From Certhia americana (Eukaryota; Chordata; Aves; Passeriformes; Certhiidae): DNA of 64,000 nucleotides. The DNA lies in the NCBI GenBank assembly GCA_018697195.1, contig JAGMWU010000028.1:1557990-1621989 (forward strand), given 5' to 3'. Within the stretch, counting starts at the first letter, position 1; every line of letters begins with the position of its first letter. A program made the position numbers and the translations under genes. The notes below the pieces were generated by a model, which saw only the letters and a program-made list of their open reading frames with translations, was not told where the DNA came from and made no database searches. Positions 33,870-45,500 of the stretch are shown piece after piece.

Positions 33870-34640
33870 ATGGCATGTGGAATTTTTTAGAAATGTCTCA
33901 GCTCAGCTATTGATTTCACCTTTAGAGGAGCAATTAGAAGATATATTTGTGATGTCAGTGTTGGTGTTAATGAAACATCTCTTTCCCTACTCAATATTCT
34001 GCTTATTTGCTTGGATACTGAACCTGAAGGAAGTTAAAAATCGTGCTGCAGGATGAGCTGGTGAGGGATTACAAAACACAAAAAAGTGTTCAATTCATAC
34101 CAGGAAGCCAGGAAGCCAAGGGCCAAACGAGTCCATAAAAGCAGGCGAAGGACAAACAATGCACTGGGGGAAGCCAGAGAAAATTATTCCTAATTTTGAG
34201 GCTTGAATGGCAGCTGAGTCTTCTGGGCAATACCGGGGATGGTCAGAAGGACAACGGGGCTTGGAAAGGAGCTGAAGCTCACTGGGAAAAGGACAAAGTG
34301 AAATAGAATAATTCTTATGAAGAAATAAAATAGTTTAAATATTTATGGAATATGAAATAATTGCTGAAAAGATTAAGAAAAAGAGGGAAATTGTTAAACA
34401 AATAAAATGTCGACAAACAAACACATTTCTCGATAAAATAAACGGATTATGGCAAAGCTTGCCTGTGGAAATTGATAAAAAGCCTTATTCCCAATTTTCC
34501 CTCGATCCAGTTAAGAGCCAGCCATGTGGAGAAATTATTAGTAGCTGTAATATCTCAACCTGTATTTTTAATCACTCATTCAAATTAATACAAAGCAGAT
34601 GGAATGGACTGGAATGGACCATATTTTCCTAAATCACACA
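33870..34640. promoter_or_regulatory. candidate conserved non-coding cluster
   Basis: Long AT-rich block. A 95-codon plus frame (34345-34632) is open and Lys/Ile/Asn-rich, but this composition follows from the AT richness and it has no recognisable domain. Motifs include 'atttatggaatatgaaataa', 'ccagttaagagccagccatg' and 'agaaattattagtagctg'. A short direct repeat 'ccaggaag' lies at 34100-34115. Confidence 0.3.
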
Positions 34641-35030
34641 CAGTAAAATGTGTAACTGAAGTTTTTGAGCTTGGGACCTAAAACTGTGCTGCAGCCACAG
34701 TCCCAAGGCCCACGTTCACCACCCAAAATCTCACCCTGGGCATCCCTGGGAGCGGTGCCCAAACATTCCTGGAGCTCTGGCAGCCTCAGGGTTCTCCCCA
34801 TTCCCTGGGGAGCCTGGGCAGAGTCCCCCACCCTTTTCCCTACACAAAGGGGTCAGACAAAGCTGTTGCATCTTCCCCTGGCTCGTGGGATGGATGTGGA
34901 AAGCCAAAACTGAGCCGTGGTCACTGTCATCCCATATGGGAAAAGCACTCCCGCTCCTCCAGACCCCTTCATCTGAGAGATTTATTTGGCAGCTTTGGAC
35001 TGAAGGAGAGGGAGGTTATTTTTTCCTACA
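34641..35030. other. no gene recognised
   Basis: GC-richer filler with overlapping chance frames on both strands (34634-34913). No repeat. Confidence 0.4.
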
Positions 35031-35480
35031 TTTCCAAGCTATTTAATGATCAGAAACTCAGAATTTCCACTTCAAATGTTAATGGCTTTGCTTTCTGATT
35101 TGCAGAAATTGCCATGTTGATACGCTAAATGGTGAGCGCTGAGTGATGAGAGATGAAGATGTGCACGGCGAAAAAATGAACTGAGATGGGGAGGCTGTGC
35201 TAAAAAAAATGAGTTCGAAGGAAAAAATTAAGTCTCCAGTGAAAAACAAAATTAGACATGCCACAATATTTCCTGCTATTGCTATCAGAAAAGGCAGATA
35301 GACTCCAAAATGGTTCAAAATTCACTGGTGATCTCTTTGCAAGGAAAGTCTCCTTGTGTGACTTTCCACACAAGTGAAGACACGAGTGAAGACCCGTGTG
35401 CTTCTCAGCAAAGGGTTGTTCCTTCAATTAAAACTTCATAGTTTATATAATCTAATTCAATATATGTTATAATCTTAAGT
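35031..35480. promoter_or_regulatory. candidate conserved non-coding element
   Basis: AT-rich with 'agctatttaatgatcagaaa', 'tcaaatgttaatggctttgc', 'tgatacgctaaatggtgagc' and 'aaaattagacatgccacaat'. Moderate confidence because part (35400-35480) is simple AT. Confidence 0.28.
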
Positions 35481-36105
35481 GTTATTTCAGTATCCTTTTC
35501 AGAGGAGTCACTGCTCTTCTGCTTCACCCCAAATACAGACTTTTCCTCCCTGTTGGAGTGGGTTTGGGTTTGTTGGCTCTGTTTGCATTAAGTCCTACAA
35601 ACAAAACCAAAGATTTTTGCCCCTTTCCGGTCCATTTTGCTCCTTTTCACAGCTGCAAAACCCCACAGGGCAGCAGCGCTGCTGCCCCAGGTCAGGCTCC
35701 TCCAGAGCCACCTTCCCTCTTTTTGCAACCCTCGTGTTTCATTTCCAAAGTTTTTCCTCCTGGCCAAACCATGGATTTTTTTCCAGGTGAGTCTGGGGGG
35801 AGGGCAGGCCCTGCCAGCTGTGATGAGAGAGGTTTGGTCAGTCTGGGTGTGCTGGGAAAAGGGCCGGGATAAACCCCCCGGTTAATCCTGCAGCCGCAGA
35901 TTCCAGCCAGCAGCCAGCACGGCCCCTGTGCTGGGATAAATCCACGGGCAGGCAGCCAGAGGAGCTGTGATAGCGAACACTGACTGAGAATCTGCTCTGC
36001 TGTTTCCAAATAAATGAAAAAAAACCCACCGACAGAAGGTTGGCTACGTGCGTGCGGGGAGGGAGCTTGGAGCAGATAAATCGGGAGGGAAGCGCGAGGT
36101 CTGCA
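35481..36105. other. no gene recognised
   Basis: Overlapping plus frames (35479-35885) and minus frames with no domain. Ordinary sequence. Confidence 0.4.
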
Positions 36106-36109
36106 GGGG

Positions 36110-36656
<547 letters not shown>

Positions 36657-36892
36657 TGAGCTGGTGTAGGGGTGCTGCTGCCCTGCTCCCTGACTAAGAT
36701 GCAGGCAGAATGAATTCACTCCAAAATGGCAATTTGAAGGGGGAAGAAAAATAAACACGCAGGCAGGAGCTGAGGCTCATTAGCGACCCAGCCACAGGAG
36801 CTGGAGCACATCAATAACCACAAAGGGCCTGGCTGAGGCAGGGACTCAACAACAGCCCTGAAAGTTATGGGGACATCACAGCTGGCACTGCA

Positions 36893-37140
36893 GGGGGACC
36901 TGGGGTGAGAGATGGGGCAGGAGAGGGGTGAGGGATGGGACAGGAGAGGGGTGAGGGATGGGACAGGAGTGAGGTGAGCAATAGGGCAGGCAGGATTGGG
37001 GTGAGGGATGGAGCAGGCAGGATTGGGGTGAGGGATGGGGCAGGATTGGGGTGAGCAATGGGGCAGGCAGGATTGGGATGAGGGATGGGACAGGAGGGGG
37101 GTGAGAGATGGAGGGGGCAGGAGTGGGGTGAGGGATGGGT
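36893..37140. repeat. G-rich minisatellite (gggtgagggatgg-cagga)
   Basis: About a dozen degenerate copies of a 17-26-bp motif such as 'ggggtgagggatgggacagg', with variants 'gagcaatggggcaggcagga' and 'ttggggtgagggatgg'. It explains the Pro/His/Ser-rich minus frames (36716-37208). Confidence 0.9.
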
Positions 37141-38019
37141 TCTCCACAGCCAAGGAGGTGCCAGGATCTCAGCAGCACAGCAGAGATGTTCATGGTGCAG
37201 TTCTGCACCCCTTTTTCTTTAGATTATTGCCCCAGCTGTGCAGTGCTGAGGTGACTCTGTGTGGTTCAGTTGTGGAGGGAGCTGCAAGGCCCAACAGCCA
37301 GAGATCACCCAGAACTAAAAGCTCCTTGGCAGTCAAGCCTCAGACCCAACATGCTGCAATGCTGACAATGTAAACTCTTCTTTCAGTGCCAAAATGGAAA
37401 CTGAGCTGTTTAGGAGAGCTTGTCTTTGAATTTTGAGTGTTGGAAGTTCGGTTTCCAACATCCCTCAGACTCTGGCCTTTGGTATTTTGCTTTTGGAAAC
37501 TAAACAAAACCCAGCACCCCCAGAAAGTCCCAGGCTTAAGGTTGGAGCCCAATTTATAAATATTGATTGTGTGCTGGAGGCTCAATCTTGCGAGGTGCTG
37601 AGTACACACACAACTCTCTCTGCCCTTTGGACAGTCTCAGAGAAAGCCCCTTGATGAATGCCCAACTCAGTAATTCCAGCAGGAGGAAGTGCCAAGTGCT
37701 GTTATTGTTCTGTCCCTTCAAACACAAGAGCAGATTTATTTGGGAAGCACACACATAGTGGAAGTTGCAAGGTAGAGGTAAGACATTAATTATGTCTCAG
37801 CATGAGAGCTCTGACAGATTATGGGAAGACTAATTAAAGTCTTTAATTAAAATACATGGTCTCTGCAAAGCCCAGACCAGATATGGAGGAACTGGCTCTG
37901 GGAAGGTTGGAAATCACCTTAATGAAGGTATCCAGGACCAAAGAAAGCTCAGTGTCTCCACTTTGATCTGCAGCAGGAGATCATCAGGGTCTTGGGTGGC
38001 TGGTGGGGTGGGAGTGGCT
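37141..38019. other. no gene; AT-rich patch at 37770-37870
   Basis: Ordinary DNA. The patch 37770-37870 ('agacattaattatgtctcag', 'actaattaaagtctttaatt') is homeodomain-site-rich and partly palindromic, and could be a small element. No coding signal. Confidence 0.35.
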
Positions 38020-38195
38020 GATCCCAGAGCCTGAAGGGGATCCCAGAGACTGAGGGGGATCCCAGAGACTGAGGGGGATCCCAGAGACTGAAGGGGATCC
38101 CAGAGACTGAAGGGGATCCCAGAGCCTGAAGGAGACCCCAGAGCCTGAAGGGGATCTAGAGCCTGAAGGGGACCCTGGAGCCTAAAGGGGCTACA
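38020..38195. repeat. 19-bp minisatellite (gatcccagagactgaaggg)
   Basis: 'gatccc' starts at 38020, 38039, 38058, 38077 and 38096, a strict 19-bp period. Diverged copies then continue to about 38195 (gaccccagagcctgaagg, gatctagagcctgaagg, gaccctggagcctaaagg). About nine units. Confidence 0.93.
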
Positions 38196-38240
38196 AGAAG
38201 CCTGCAGAGGGACTGCCCACCAGGGCATGGACGGATAGGA

Positions 38241-38470
38241 AAGGGGGAATGCCTTAACCTGGAAGGGAGCAGCTTTACTGGATATCCAGAAGAAATCCTT
38301 CCCCGGGAGAGTGGGCAGGCTCTGGCACAGGTGCCCAGAGCAGCTGTGGGTGCCCCTGGATCCCTGGCAGTGCCCAAGACCAGGTCACTGGGGCTGGGAG
38401 CACCTGGCACAGTGGGAGGTGTCCCTGTGCCACCAGGAAGGTGTCCCTGCCCAGGGACATTGGTGCTGCA
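38241..38470 (+). mobile_element. CR1 LINE 3' part
   Basis: About 230 bp, sense: 'agctttactggatatccaga', 'agaaatccttccccgggaga', 'gtgggcaggctctggcacag', 'ccctggatccctggcagtgc', 'acagtgggaggtgtccctg'. It ends with a partial duplication of the 'gtgtccctg' block and lacks the final 'ttaaggtccc' tail, which suggests a 3' deletion. Confidence 0.88.
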
Positions 38471-40158
38471 ATGATTTTTTTACAGAGATGCCGTTTGAAA
38501 GGCTCTGTTCACAATCCTGGAAAAGTGCCCCACTGCAGATCCTAAACTCCAAACTGGGAAATGTTTCACTTTTTAATTAAAGAGAAGCTTCTGGTTTTCC
38601 CTTCTTTGTTCTGTACCAGAAAGCACAACATTTGGGTTGTAAAGACTAAGTCTCAATTTATGTTTTATCATGAGAACCTTGGCTTTCAGACTCTTCCTAT
38701 ACATTCAACTGAATCTTTTCAACTGAGTTATGGTTTCTATTTACATAAATTACCATATGAAACTTGTTAATATTTCCTGAATATCCCTTTTCATAGCACT
38801 ATTAGACAAGGTTCTGTGCTTTTGTTTGGGACTCAGTGTCAGCAAATCAGAATTCACGACTGTGATCAGTTAGGAACAGAATAAAATAATTTATTCCCTA
38901 ACATACAGCCTGGGTGTCAAATAATCCGTCCCGAGAAGCGCTATCTGAAATCAGCAGAATTTTATCATGCAAATGACAGGAAGTGTCAGTGCTGGGAGCA
39001 GCAGGAGGTTCCTGATCTGCTGCCATTTCCACTTTAAATGAGCTCAGGCTTCCCTCGTGGAGGGAGCAGGCCAGGAACGTGCCCTGGCTTGGCTTTTTAT
39101 AGACCCACCAATAGCAGGAAAGGGCAAGGAGAACTTCACCTGCTCGGAGGAGTTTGGTGTGGGATTTCATCTCTGATTCCCTGCTGGGGAAGTTCTTTAT
39201 CCCTGAGGGGGGCAGCAGGACCTGCACCTCTGCAGTGGAGTGGATGGAAAAGGGCTTGGCTGGCTGTGAGTGTGGTATCCTGGAGATGGGAGCTTGGGAA
39301 AGATCCCAAACATCCCCCTGGGAGCCCTGCAGGGTCTGGCCTCAGCCAGCCTTTGGGAACAGCAGGTCTCTGTTGGGATGGTTTCACCTGTGGCTCTGAA
39401 CCCTTTGAAGGTGACAGAACGCCCTGGAAATGCTGCTCCATGTTTCAAACTCACTGAAGCTCATCCTCTAATTCCAGCAATGACTCCTCTCCTTCCAGCC
39501 TTGTTTGTGAGAAATCAGTTTTTCATGCATTATATGTGGGGATTGATTTTTTTTTTTCCAGGGAATTTTTTTTTTTTTTCACTTGATAAAAACACCCTCT
39601 TCTCCATCCCTTTGGGAGAGCTGAGAGCCTGTTCCCATTTCTGCTGCTCGATGTTTTGCACTCCTTGTTCATCCCTTCCTCGGGATTTGCTGTTTCACCC
39701 TGCTTGCATTGGAACAGGGAGAGCTGAAGAGAAGGAAAACAGGCCAAAGTCCCTAAAACAGAGAGGGGATGAGCTCACCTGCCATCTGGAGCCTGTGGTC
39801 TTCCAAAGAGGGAACTCAAATTCTAATTAAAAATACTCTGTCAGAAAGCCTAGGCTGCCAGTGGGACTGAGAATAAATTGGGGCTCATTAGACCTTGATT
39901 TCTCAGCAGCATCTCCCAGCAATTCCTGGGAAATGAAGCCAATCTCTGAGGGAGAGGAGGAGGTCAGAGAGCTCTCTGCTCTCAGGATGCTTCCCTGAGC
40001 CCCATCTGCCACCTCCAGCCAGGGGAGCAGCTCCCCCTCACTCCTCCTCCCCTCTGACAGGGGGAGCAGCTCTGGGGCAGTGCTGGGATGGAGAATTCCA
40101 GACCCCACTAAAAATCCCTGCTGGGCCTCAGGCTCCTCCAGAGCTCCTGTCCCTGCTC
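38471..40158. other. no gene called; two protein-like minus-strand frames
   Basis: AT-rich 38560-38900 could hold an element. On minus, short frames near 38900-39035 (SDSASRDGLFDTQAVC, then stop and AATAAA) and 39830-40000 (IGFISQELLGDAAEKS behind a good pyrimidine-AG acceptor) look protein-like. Neither has a convincing donor or a recognised family. T tracts lie at about 39548-39556 and 39568-39579. Confidence 0.25.
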
Positions 40159-40159
40159 A

Positions 40160-40400
40160 CACCCTCCAGGATCCCTTCACACACCCCAGGATCCCTTCAC
40201 ACCCCTCAGAATCCCTTCACACACCCCAGGATCCCTTCACACCCCCCAGAATCCCTTGACACCCTCCAGAATCCCTTCACACCCCCCAGGATCCCTTCAC
40301 ACCCCTCAGAATCCCTTGACACCCCCCAGGATCCCTTGACACCCCCCAGGATCCCTTCACACCCTCCAGAATCCCTTCACACCCTCCAGAATCCCTTCTC
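40160..40400. repeat. 20-bp minisatellite (atcccttcacacccccagg)
   Basis: About 12 tandem units with a strict 20-bp period ('atccc' at 40211, 40231, 40251 and so on). Variants are ccccagg, cctcaga, cctccaga and ttgac for ttcac. It causes the Gly/Val repeat frame on minus (40277-40543). Confidence 0.95.
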
Positions 40401-41550
40401 CACCCTCTGCCCTTTGACTCCAAGCTCCCCCAGCTCCAGCTGAGCACTGCCAAGAGCAGCCCCACCCCTGCCAGGCCCCTTCCTGTCACAGACCCAGCAG
40501 AACCTGATTTAAACTTTCCTTTTAGTGACAAAATCCAAGACATCTCCCACCCACAGCCAAACCTGGCTCAACCTCAAGGCTGCTAAATGGAGGGGTTTTT
40601 TTATTCTTCTCCCCCAGGAGGCATCCCAGCAATAATTTCTCTGTGCTGGAGGGTGCAGGGAGCTGCCCCAGTGCCCGCTGAGGTCACCAGGTCGTTGTCA
40701 CCACCCTGTCCATGGCAATCCCAGCGAAGGCAATTCCTCTGCCAGGGCCCATCGCTTCACTAATGAGCCCCTGAGCTGAAGGACAGCAGCTCCCAGGATT
40801 TATAGACATTTCTTTGCATTTCTTTGGGGGCTGTCAGCCCTTGGGAATAATTTCCTTTTGCAGACTGCAGGGGATCCAGGTGCACATCCACCCTGCAGAA
40901 GGGGTTTCTTTCTCTAAAGGGACTTCCTGTGGGATTACAATAAAAATCCCTCTTGGTACTAAGCAGCTTGTGGCAGATGAGACCCTGATTTTCCTGGGGC
41001 TCCTTTCCTTTTCCTGGTCCTTAAACAGCAATTCCTGCTGCTCTGTGTGAGTAGGAATCAGTTTGTGGGAGGGAGAAACTCTGAATCATCACGTGCACCA
41101 CAAACTCCTGGTGCCAACAGCCACAACCTCATCAAAGCTCTTTGGAGAAGTGCTAATAGGAATTGGGGTTTTAAATTGATGACTCAGTCAGGATTATTCA
41201 AAGTGATGCACTGAAATTTGTTTTCCTCAGATGCTGAAGCCTCTCTGAGGGCTGTGGAGACCCAGAACAAACACTACAGATGAGAGAAGTGGAAATTCTG
41301 CGTGACTTTGCTCCTTCACCTCTGGAAAGATTGTTTTTATCTACACACAGATGAACAGGACTTTCATTCCTGGGACCTTGCTGTGCTCTCAGAGCTCCTC
41401 TTGGTTTGTTTGTAATGCCATTCAAAGCTGGAGCTGTGCAGTTCTATTTTCTCTGCTTCCATTAGCGCTGCCCTTGGCACTGAGCGAGCAGCTCCCGTCC
41501 CTGGAGCAGGGGGTGAATCGAGGACTGGGATCTGGAACACACTGAATGAC
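40401..41550. other. no gene recognised
   Basis: Ordinary mixed DNA. Frames of 64-78 codons without domains. Nothing else seen. Confidence 0.4.
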
Positions 41551-41870
41551 AGGGAATTCTTCTAAGAACAAATCTCATTCCTTTATGAATTCCTGCCATT
41601 TGGGGACTGCATTAATCCAGCCACCATTCCTCTGTAATTTATGTTCAGGCATAATCTCGAACATCGAAAAGGAGAAGTGTTTTATTTTCAAAGGAAAGCG
41701 AGCGATTCATAAAACATTATATTTTGACATTTTCTGGTGAATATAAAGGGGCTCATTCCTCTGATTCAGGCCCTATTTGCATAATTTTTTCCTTCCCTCA
41801 CCACAGGTAAATCATGGTTAAATATTGAAGCATTTATCACCTGTGTGTTTTCAAGCCAAACTTTGTACGA
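41551..41870. promoter_or_regulatory. candidate conserved non-coding element
   Basis: Contains 'gactgcattaatccagccac', 'ctgtaatttatgttcagg', 'gagcgattcataaaacatta', 'ctatttgcataatttttt' and 'taaatcatggttaaatattg'. Repeat-free and AT-rich. Confidence 0.35.
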
Positions 41871-42299
41871 GCACAGGAGAGGGTGAGACTTTCTCGGGCA
41901 CAGGCATCAAACTGCAGGAATATTTTGGCCCTCCAGTTCTGCACCCATGAAATGAAGATCCTGCCCAGCTCTGGGCACAAATCCCTCTCCTAGGAAGAAA
42001 ACCCCCCTGGGATTGTTTTTCCAGGGAAGATCCCAAAGCAGAGCTCACAGGGCTGGAATTCTGCGTGCATTCCATTTGCACAGGGCTGAACGTCCCCCGG
42101 GACACCCATGGAAATAAATATCATAAAAAGGAATATTTGAATGCTCAGTCAACCCCACACAGCCCCTGCCCTGTCTGCTGACCTGCTGTTATCCCAGTCT
42201 GTTGCTCTGTAATGCTGAGACATTTGATTTGGCTGGGAATGACGGGCTGCACCCTGAGCTGAGGGGAAGGTGGCTCGGCAGCAGATGCTGACACGGGAT
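41871..42299. other. no gene recognised
   Basis: An 84-codon minus frame (41851-42105) lacks a domain. Ordinary sequence. Confidence 0.4.
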
Positions 42300-43160
42300 C
42301 ACATCTTGCTGTTCAAGTTCCTGTTCAGCAGCTCTACAGTATGTAAATGGGGGCTAATTAAAAATACATGTTTTACACAATAGAAGCTCTCAGCCTTTCA
42401 CAAGTGAAAACATGACAGAATAAAAAGTGTCTGTTCCTCCGTCCACTTCCATTTCCACCCCAAACCGTGGCTGGGGGCCAAATAAATAAGTGAAAAGGAG
42501 CAACGCTGCTGTTTGTCACATAACATCAAACACTTCCCTTTGTCTCATCCTCCCTTTTCCCTTCTGTTGTCCTAATAAATAAAATAACACTGTGGGGATT
42601 TGGATTTGCAAACAAACCATGCCTGCAGTTGGCTGTGTCTCCTCGAGCAGCGAGGGAGGAAGGTTCTGCTCCTCCACAACCACGAGCACACAGAAAATGC
42701 ATACAAATGATTGCAGCTGTCGCTAGCACGACTTAGGAGCAAATGCAGATGGCATGAAATAATATTCACAAACAGCTAATAGAATTTTAATGGCTGTAGA
42801 AAGAAAATAAAATGAAAGACACTGTATTTACTTGGGATGTGAAGGGAGTTTGGAGTGTGCCAGTGCAAGGAATGAGTCACTTTGGACCTTGCATTTTCCC
42901 ACATTCAGAAGTGGGCAAGGCCCTGTGGGTTTTATTTATGGGGAGTTTAAATAGCAATCAGAATTTGTGAAATGTTCAAGGGTGCATCTGCATAAAGTAT
43001 GATGTTGGCATTATGCAAATGTCATGTATGATGAATGAAATGCATCAAATGTCTTGAGGACACCCAGATGTTAAAGCTACCAGGATGCCAGGAAACATGG
43101 AAGGAGGTGAAGAACATGATTTCTTCTTGAGTTAATTGATTCTCATGTTCCAGCATCACC
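42300..43160. promoter_or_regulatory. candidate conserved non-coding cluster
   Basis: Extended AT-rich, repeat-free DNA in two pieces (42320-42480 and 42700-43140). The second has an octamer-type 'attatgcaaatgtcatg' and repeated 'tgatga/atgaatgaaatgcat' around 42985-43050. Other motifs are 'acagctaatagaattttaat' and 'gggggctaattaaaaataca'. No coding frame. Confidence 0.38.
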
Positions 43161-44370
43161 TTCTAAACACTTCCAATCAAGAAGCAAGCTCCAGTGGCAG
43201 TTCACTTGTTGTGGTTGTCTTTTTCAATCATCACTCTCAGCCTCTTTTCCCCAGCCCAGTCCAAGAACCAGCCCAGCCTTCCACGGATAAATGAGATCCT
43301 TTTCTCACACACATTCCAGTGAGTTCTCACTGCTGCACAGCCACACTTGGAGCTCTGCTTCCTTCCCTTTTTTCTTCTGTGGCCAGCGAGATGGGCAGCA
43401 GGGCCCTGCTCCAGCTCCCTGCACGGGCAGTGGGAGCTCTGTGCATGGAGGAATTCCAGTCCTGGCACACACAACAGTCCCAGAAGCACCGGGCAGATGG
43501 GGCTTTGCAGGGTGGCTCCTCCTTGTGGGTTTAGAAGTAGAGATCATACAGATCCATATGTGCTGAGCAGGGAAATTTATGGCAGAGTAAAAGCCTGTCC
43601 TATTAAAAGGATCAGAAGCTGTGCCTTTGACTTCATTTGGATGTTATTTCGTGCCCTGCACTGAGCACATCCAGCCCCCTGACCTTGAACCCTGTTATAT
43701 TTTGTTGTATTTTCACTGTACAGATCAAATAAAAATACCCTCAGCCTTTTCTGCTGTAGGGCTGAGGGCACCACGCTGATGTCCCAGAGCTGGAGGGAAT
43801 TATCTCCTGGTCAGCACCAAATCCTGCAGCTCCTGGTGCAAACAAAGTCCCAGATAAAAGTGGTTCATTTCTTGTTCCCCACACGAGGAGGCTGTTCAGG
43901 GGAGGGCTCATCCTGAGGTGGATGGAGGAACCGCTGCTGATTGTCACATATTGGAGAGAATCTCTGCTGCTCTCCCTGCCTTTGGGGCAGAGGGACAGCA
44001 CCATATTCCCATCCTCTTGCTGCTGAAGAAAAGAAGAAGATTTATGGACAGGAGCAGGGCCTGTCCGTGCTGTTTCCATATGGCACAGGAGGAGGAGGCT
44101 GCAGCAGGTGGGTCCCAGAGCAGATGTCGAGGATCCACATGCAGCCAGACCTGGCTCAGGCTGTCTCTGCCAAAATCCTGAACGTGCCGGCGCTGGGAGC
44201 AATCCCTCTTTGACCCAGAGGGGAAAGATTCGGGCTAAAAAATGCTTGAAAGCATTTCAGGAACTGACAAAGCAAATGTGTGCTTTGTGCTTTTCTGGGC
44301 CCAGCAGCAGCTCTTCCTCAGAGGGGCTGAATTACACCTGAATTACACCTGTCCAGGTGCCTCTGCAGAG
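43161..44370. other. no gene recognised
   Basis: Overlapping frames on both strands, up to 153 codons (43741-44202 minus), without domains. A small direct duplication of 'tgaattacacc' lies at about 44327-44350. Confidence 0.4.
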
Positions 44371-44426
44371 CATGGCCTGGCCTGGAAGGGACCTCAAAGG
44401 TCACCCAATGCCACCTGCTGCCATGG
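44371..44426 (-). mobile_element. CR1 LINE 3' end scrap
   Basis: About 55 bp: 'cctggaagggacctcaaagg', 'tcacccaatgccacctgctg', 'ccatgg'. Reverse complement of the CR1 tail, lacking the terminal part. Confidence 0.75.
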
Positions 44427-44449
44427 ATTCAGACAGGACAGCAGCTGAA

Positions 44450-44860
44450 TCCCTTGGGGATGTGTTACCCAACGTTATTTACTTGTCAGCTGAGGCCTTG
44501 GATAAAACTGAGCAAGCTCCTAATGAAGTTAGGAATGTAAATCTCACTTAACTTCAGTGATACTGATCTTACTGATATGGCAGATCAGCAACTGTCTGGC
44601 AATGACAGATTAAAACTGATAAAAATAATTTTATTATTGAGCACATCATTTGATGTTGTAAAAATGGGATTGTGAGAGCCAGGTCCAATGATGACTATTG
44701 AATCTGCTCTCGGTGATGGATAGCTTTTAAATGCACCAAACTTGCCCACCAGCTGAAATTCATAATAATTCTTGGAAATATCCCTATTAAAGGAGCACTC
44801 ACACATAAATACACATTTTTGTCTGACAGGAGAAGTATTCTGCTTTAAACATCAATGTCC
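44450..44860. promoter_or_regulatory. candidate conserved non-coding block
   Basis: AT-rich with 'gctcctaatgaagttaggaa', 'atactgatcttactgatatg', 'gataaaaataattttattat', 'gatggatagcttttaaatgc' and 'attcataataattcttgg'. Repeat-free. The 73-codon minus frame across it is not recognised. Confidence 0.35.
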
Positions 44861-45446
44861 GTGCTCAAATACCTGCTCCTGAGGGCAGCTCTGGGGAGAG
44901 CTGGGGCTGTCCCTGTCCCTCTGAGCTCAGAGGGGTCACCCCCAACCCTGGAAAGCCTGTCAGGACCCTGCCATCCATATGCAAGAGAAAAGTCAGGAAT
45001 ATCATTTTTCTTGCACGAGACGCTCTCAGACAAAGTGATTAAAGCTGCATCAGTCACTTGCTGCAGTAGGACCAGGGGATCAATAGCTGCTGCCTCCTAA
45101 CAACCCCCAAATTCCAGGGATGTGCTGGCAGGAGTTTTGGCAGTGAGGGGCTGTTTATCCACTGCCAGCACTCAATTCCATTGACAGCTGCTCTTAAACG
45201 TTATGGATTCCCAAGGAGCTCCTGGAAATCCAGGTTATAGCTGGCACTGGAAGGCTGCTCCAGCCTCCCTGGGAGCAGCTGCATTTTAATTCTACAAAAA
45301 CACCAACCCCAGCTCCAGGAGTGGAGCAGAGGGGCAGAGGGAACTGCATTGATGGCCCAGGTAGGGCTGGCTGCTCCCACACCAGCCTGCCTCAGTTTCC
45401 CCCACAGCAGGGTGAGAGAACAGCACTCTCCCGCTGTGTTTGGGAT
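44861..45446. other. no gene recognised
   Basis: Ordinary DNA with short chance frames on both strands. Confidence 0.4.
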
Positions 45447-45500
45447 GAATCCCAGATTGGTTTGGGTAGGAAGAGACCTTAAAGCTGCCCCCAGCCCCTC
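45447..45500 (-). mobile_element. CR1 LINE 3' end scrap
   Basis: 'cagattggtttgggtaggaa', then 'gagaccttaaagctgccccc'. About 50 bp of the reversed CR1 tail. Confidence 0.78.

Noticed and set aside
38898..39035. Terminal-exon-like minus frame ending in a stop 4-5 bases before AATAAA
   Set aside because: No acceptor with a convincing pyrimidine tract, no recognised family; AATAAA is frequent in AT-rich DNA.
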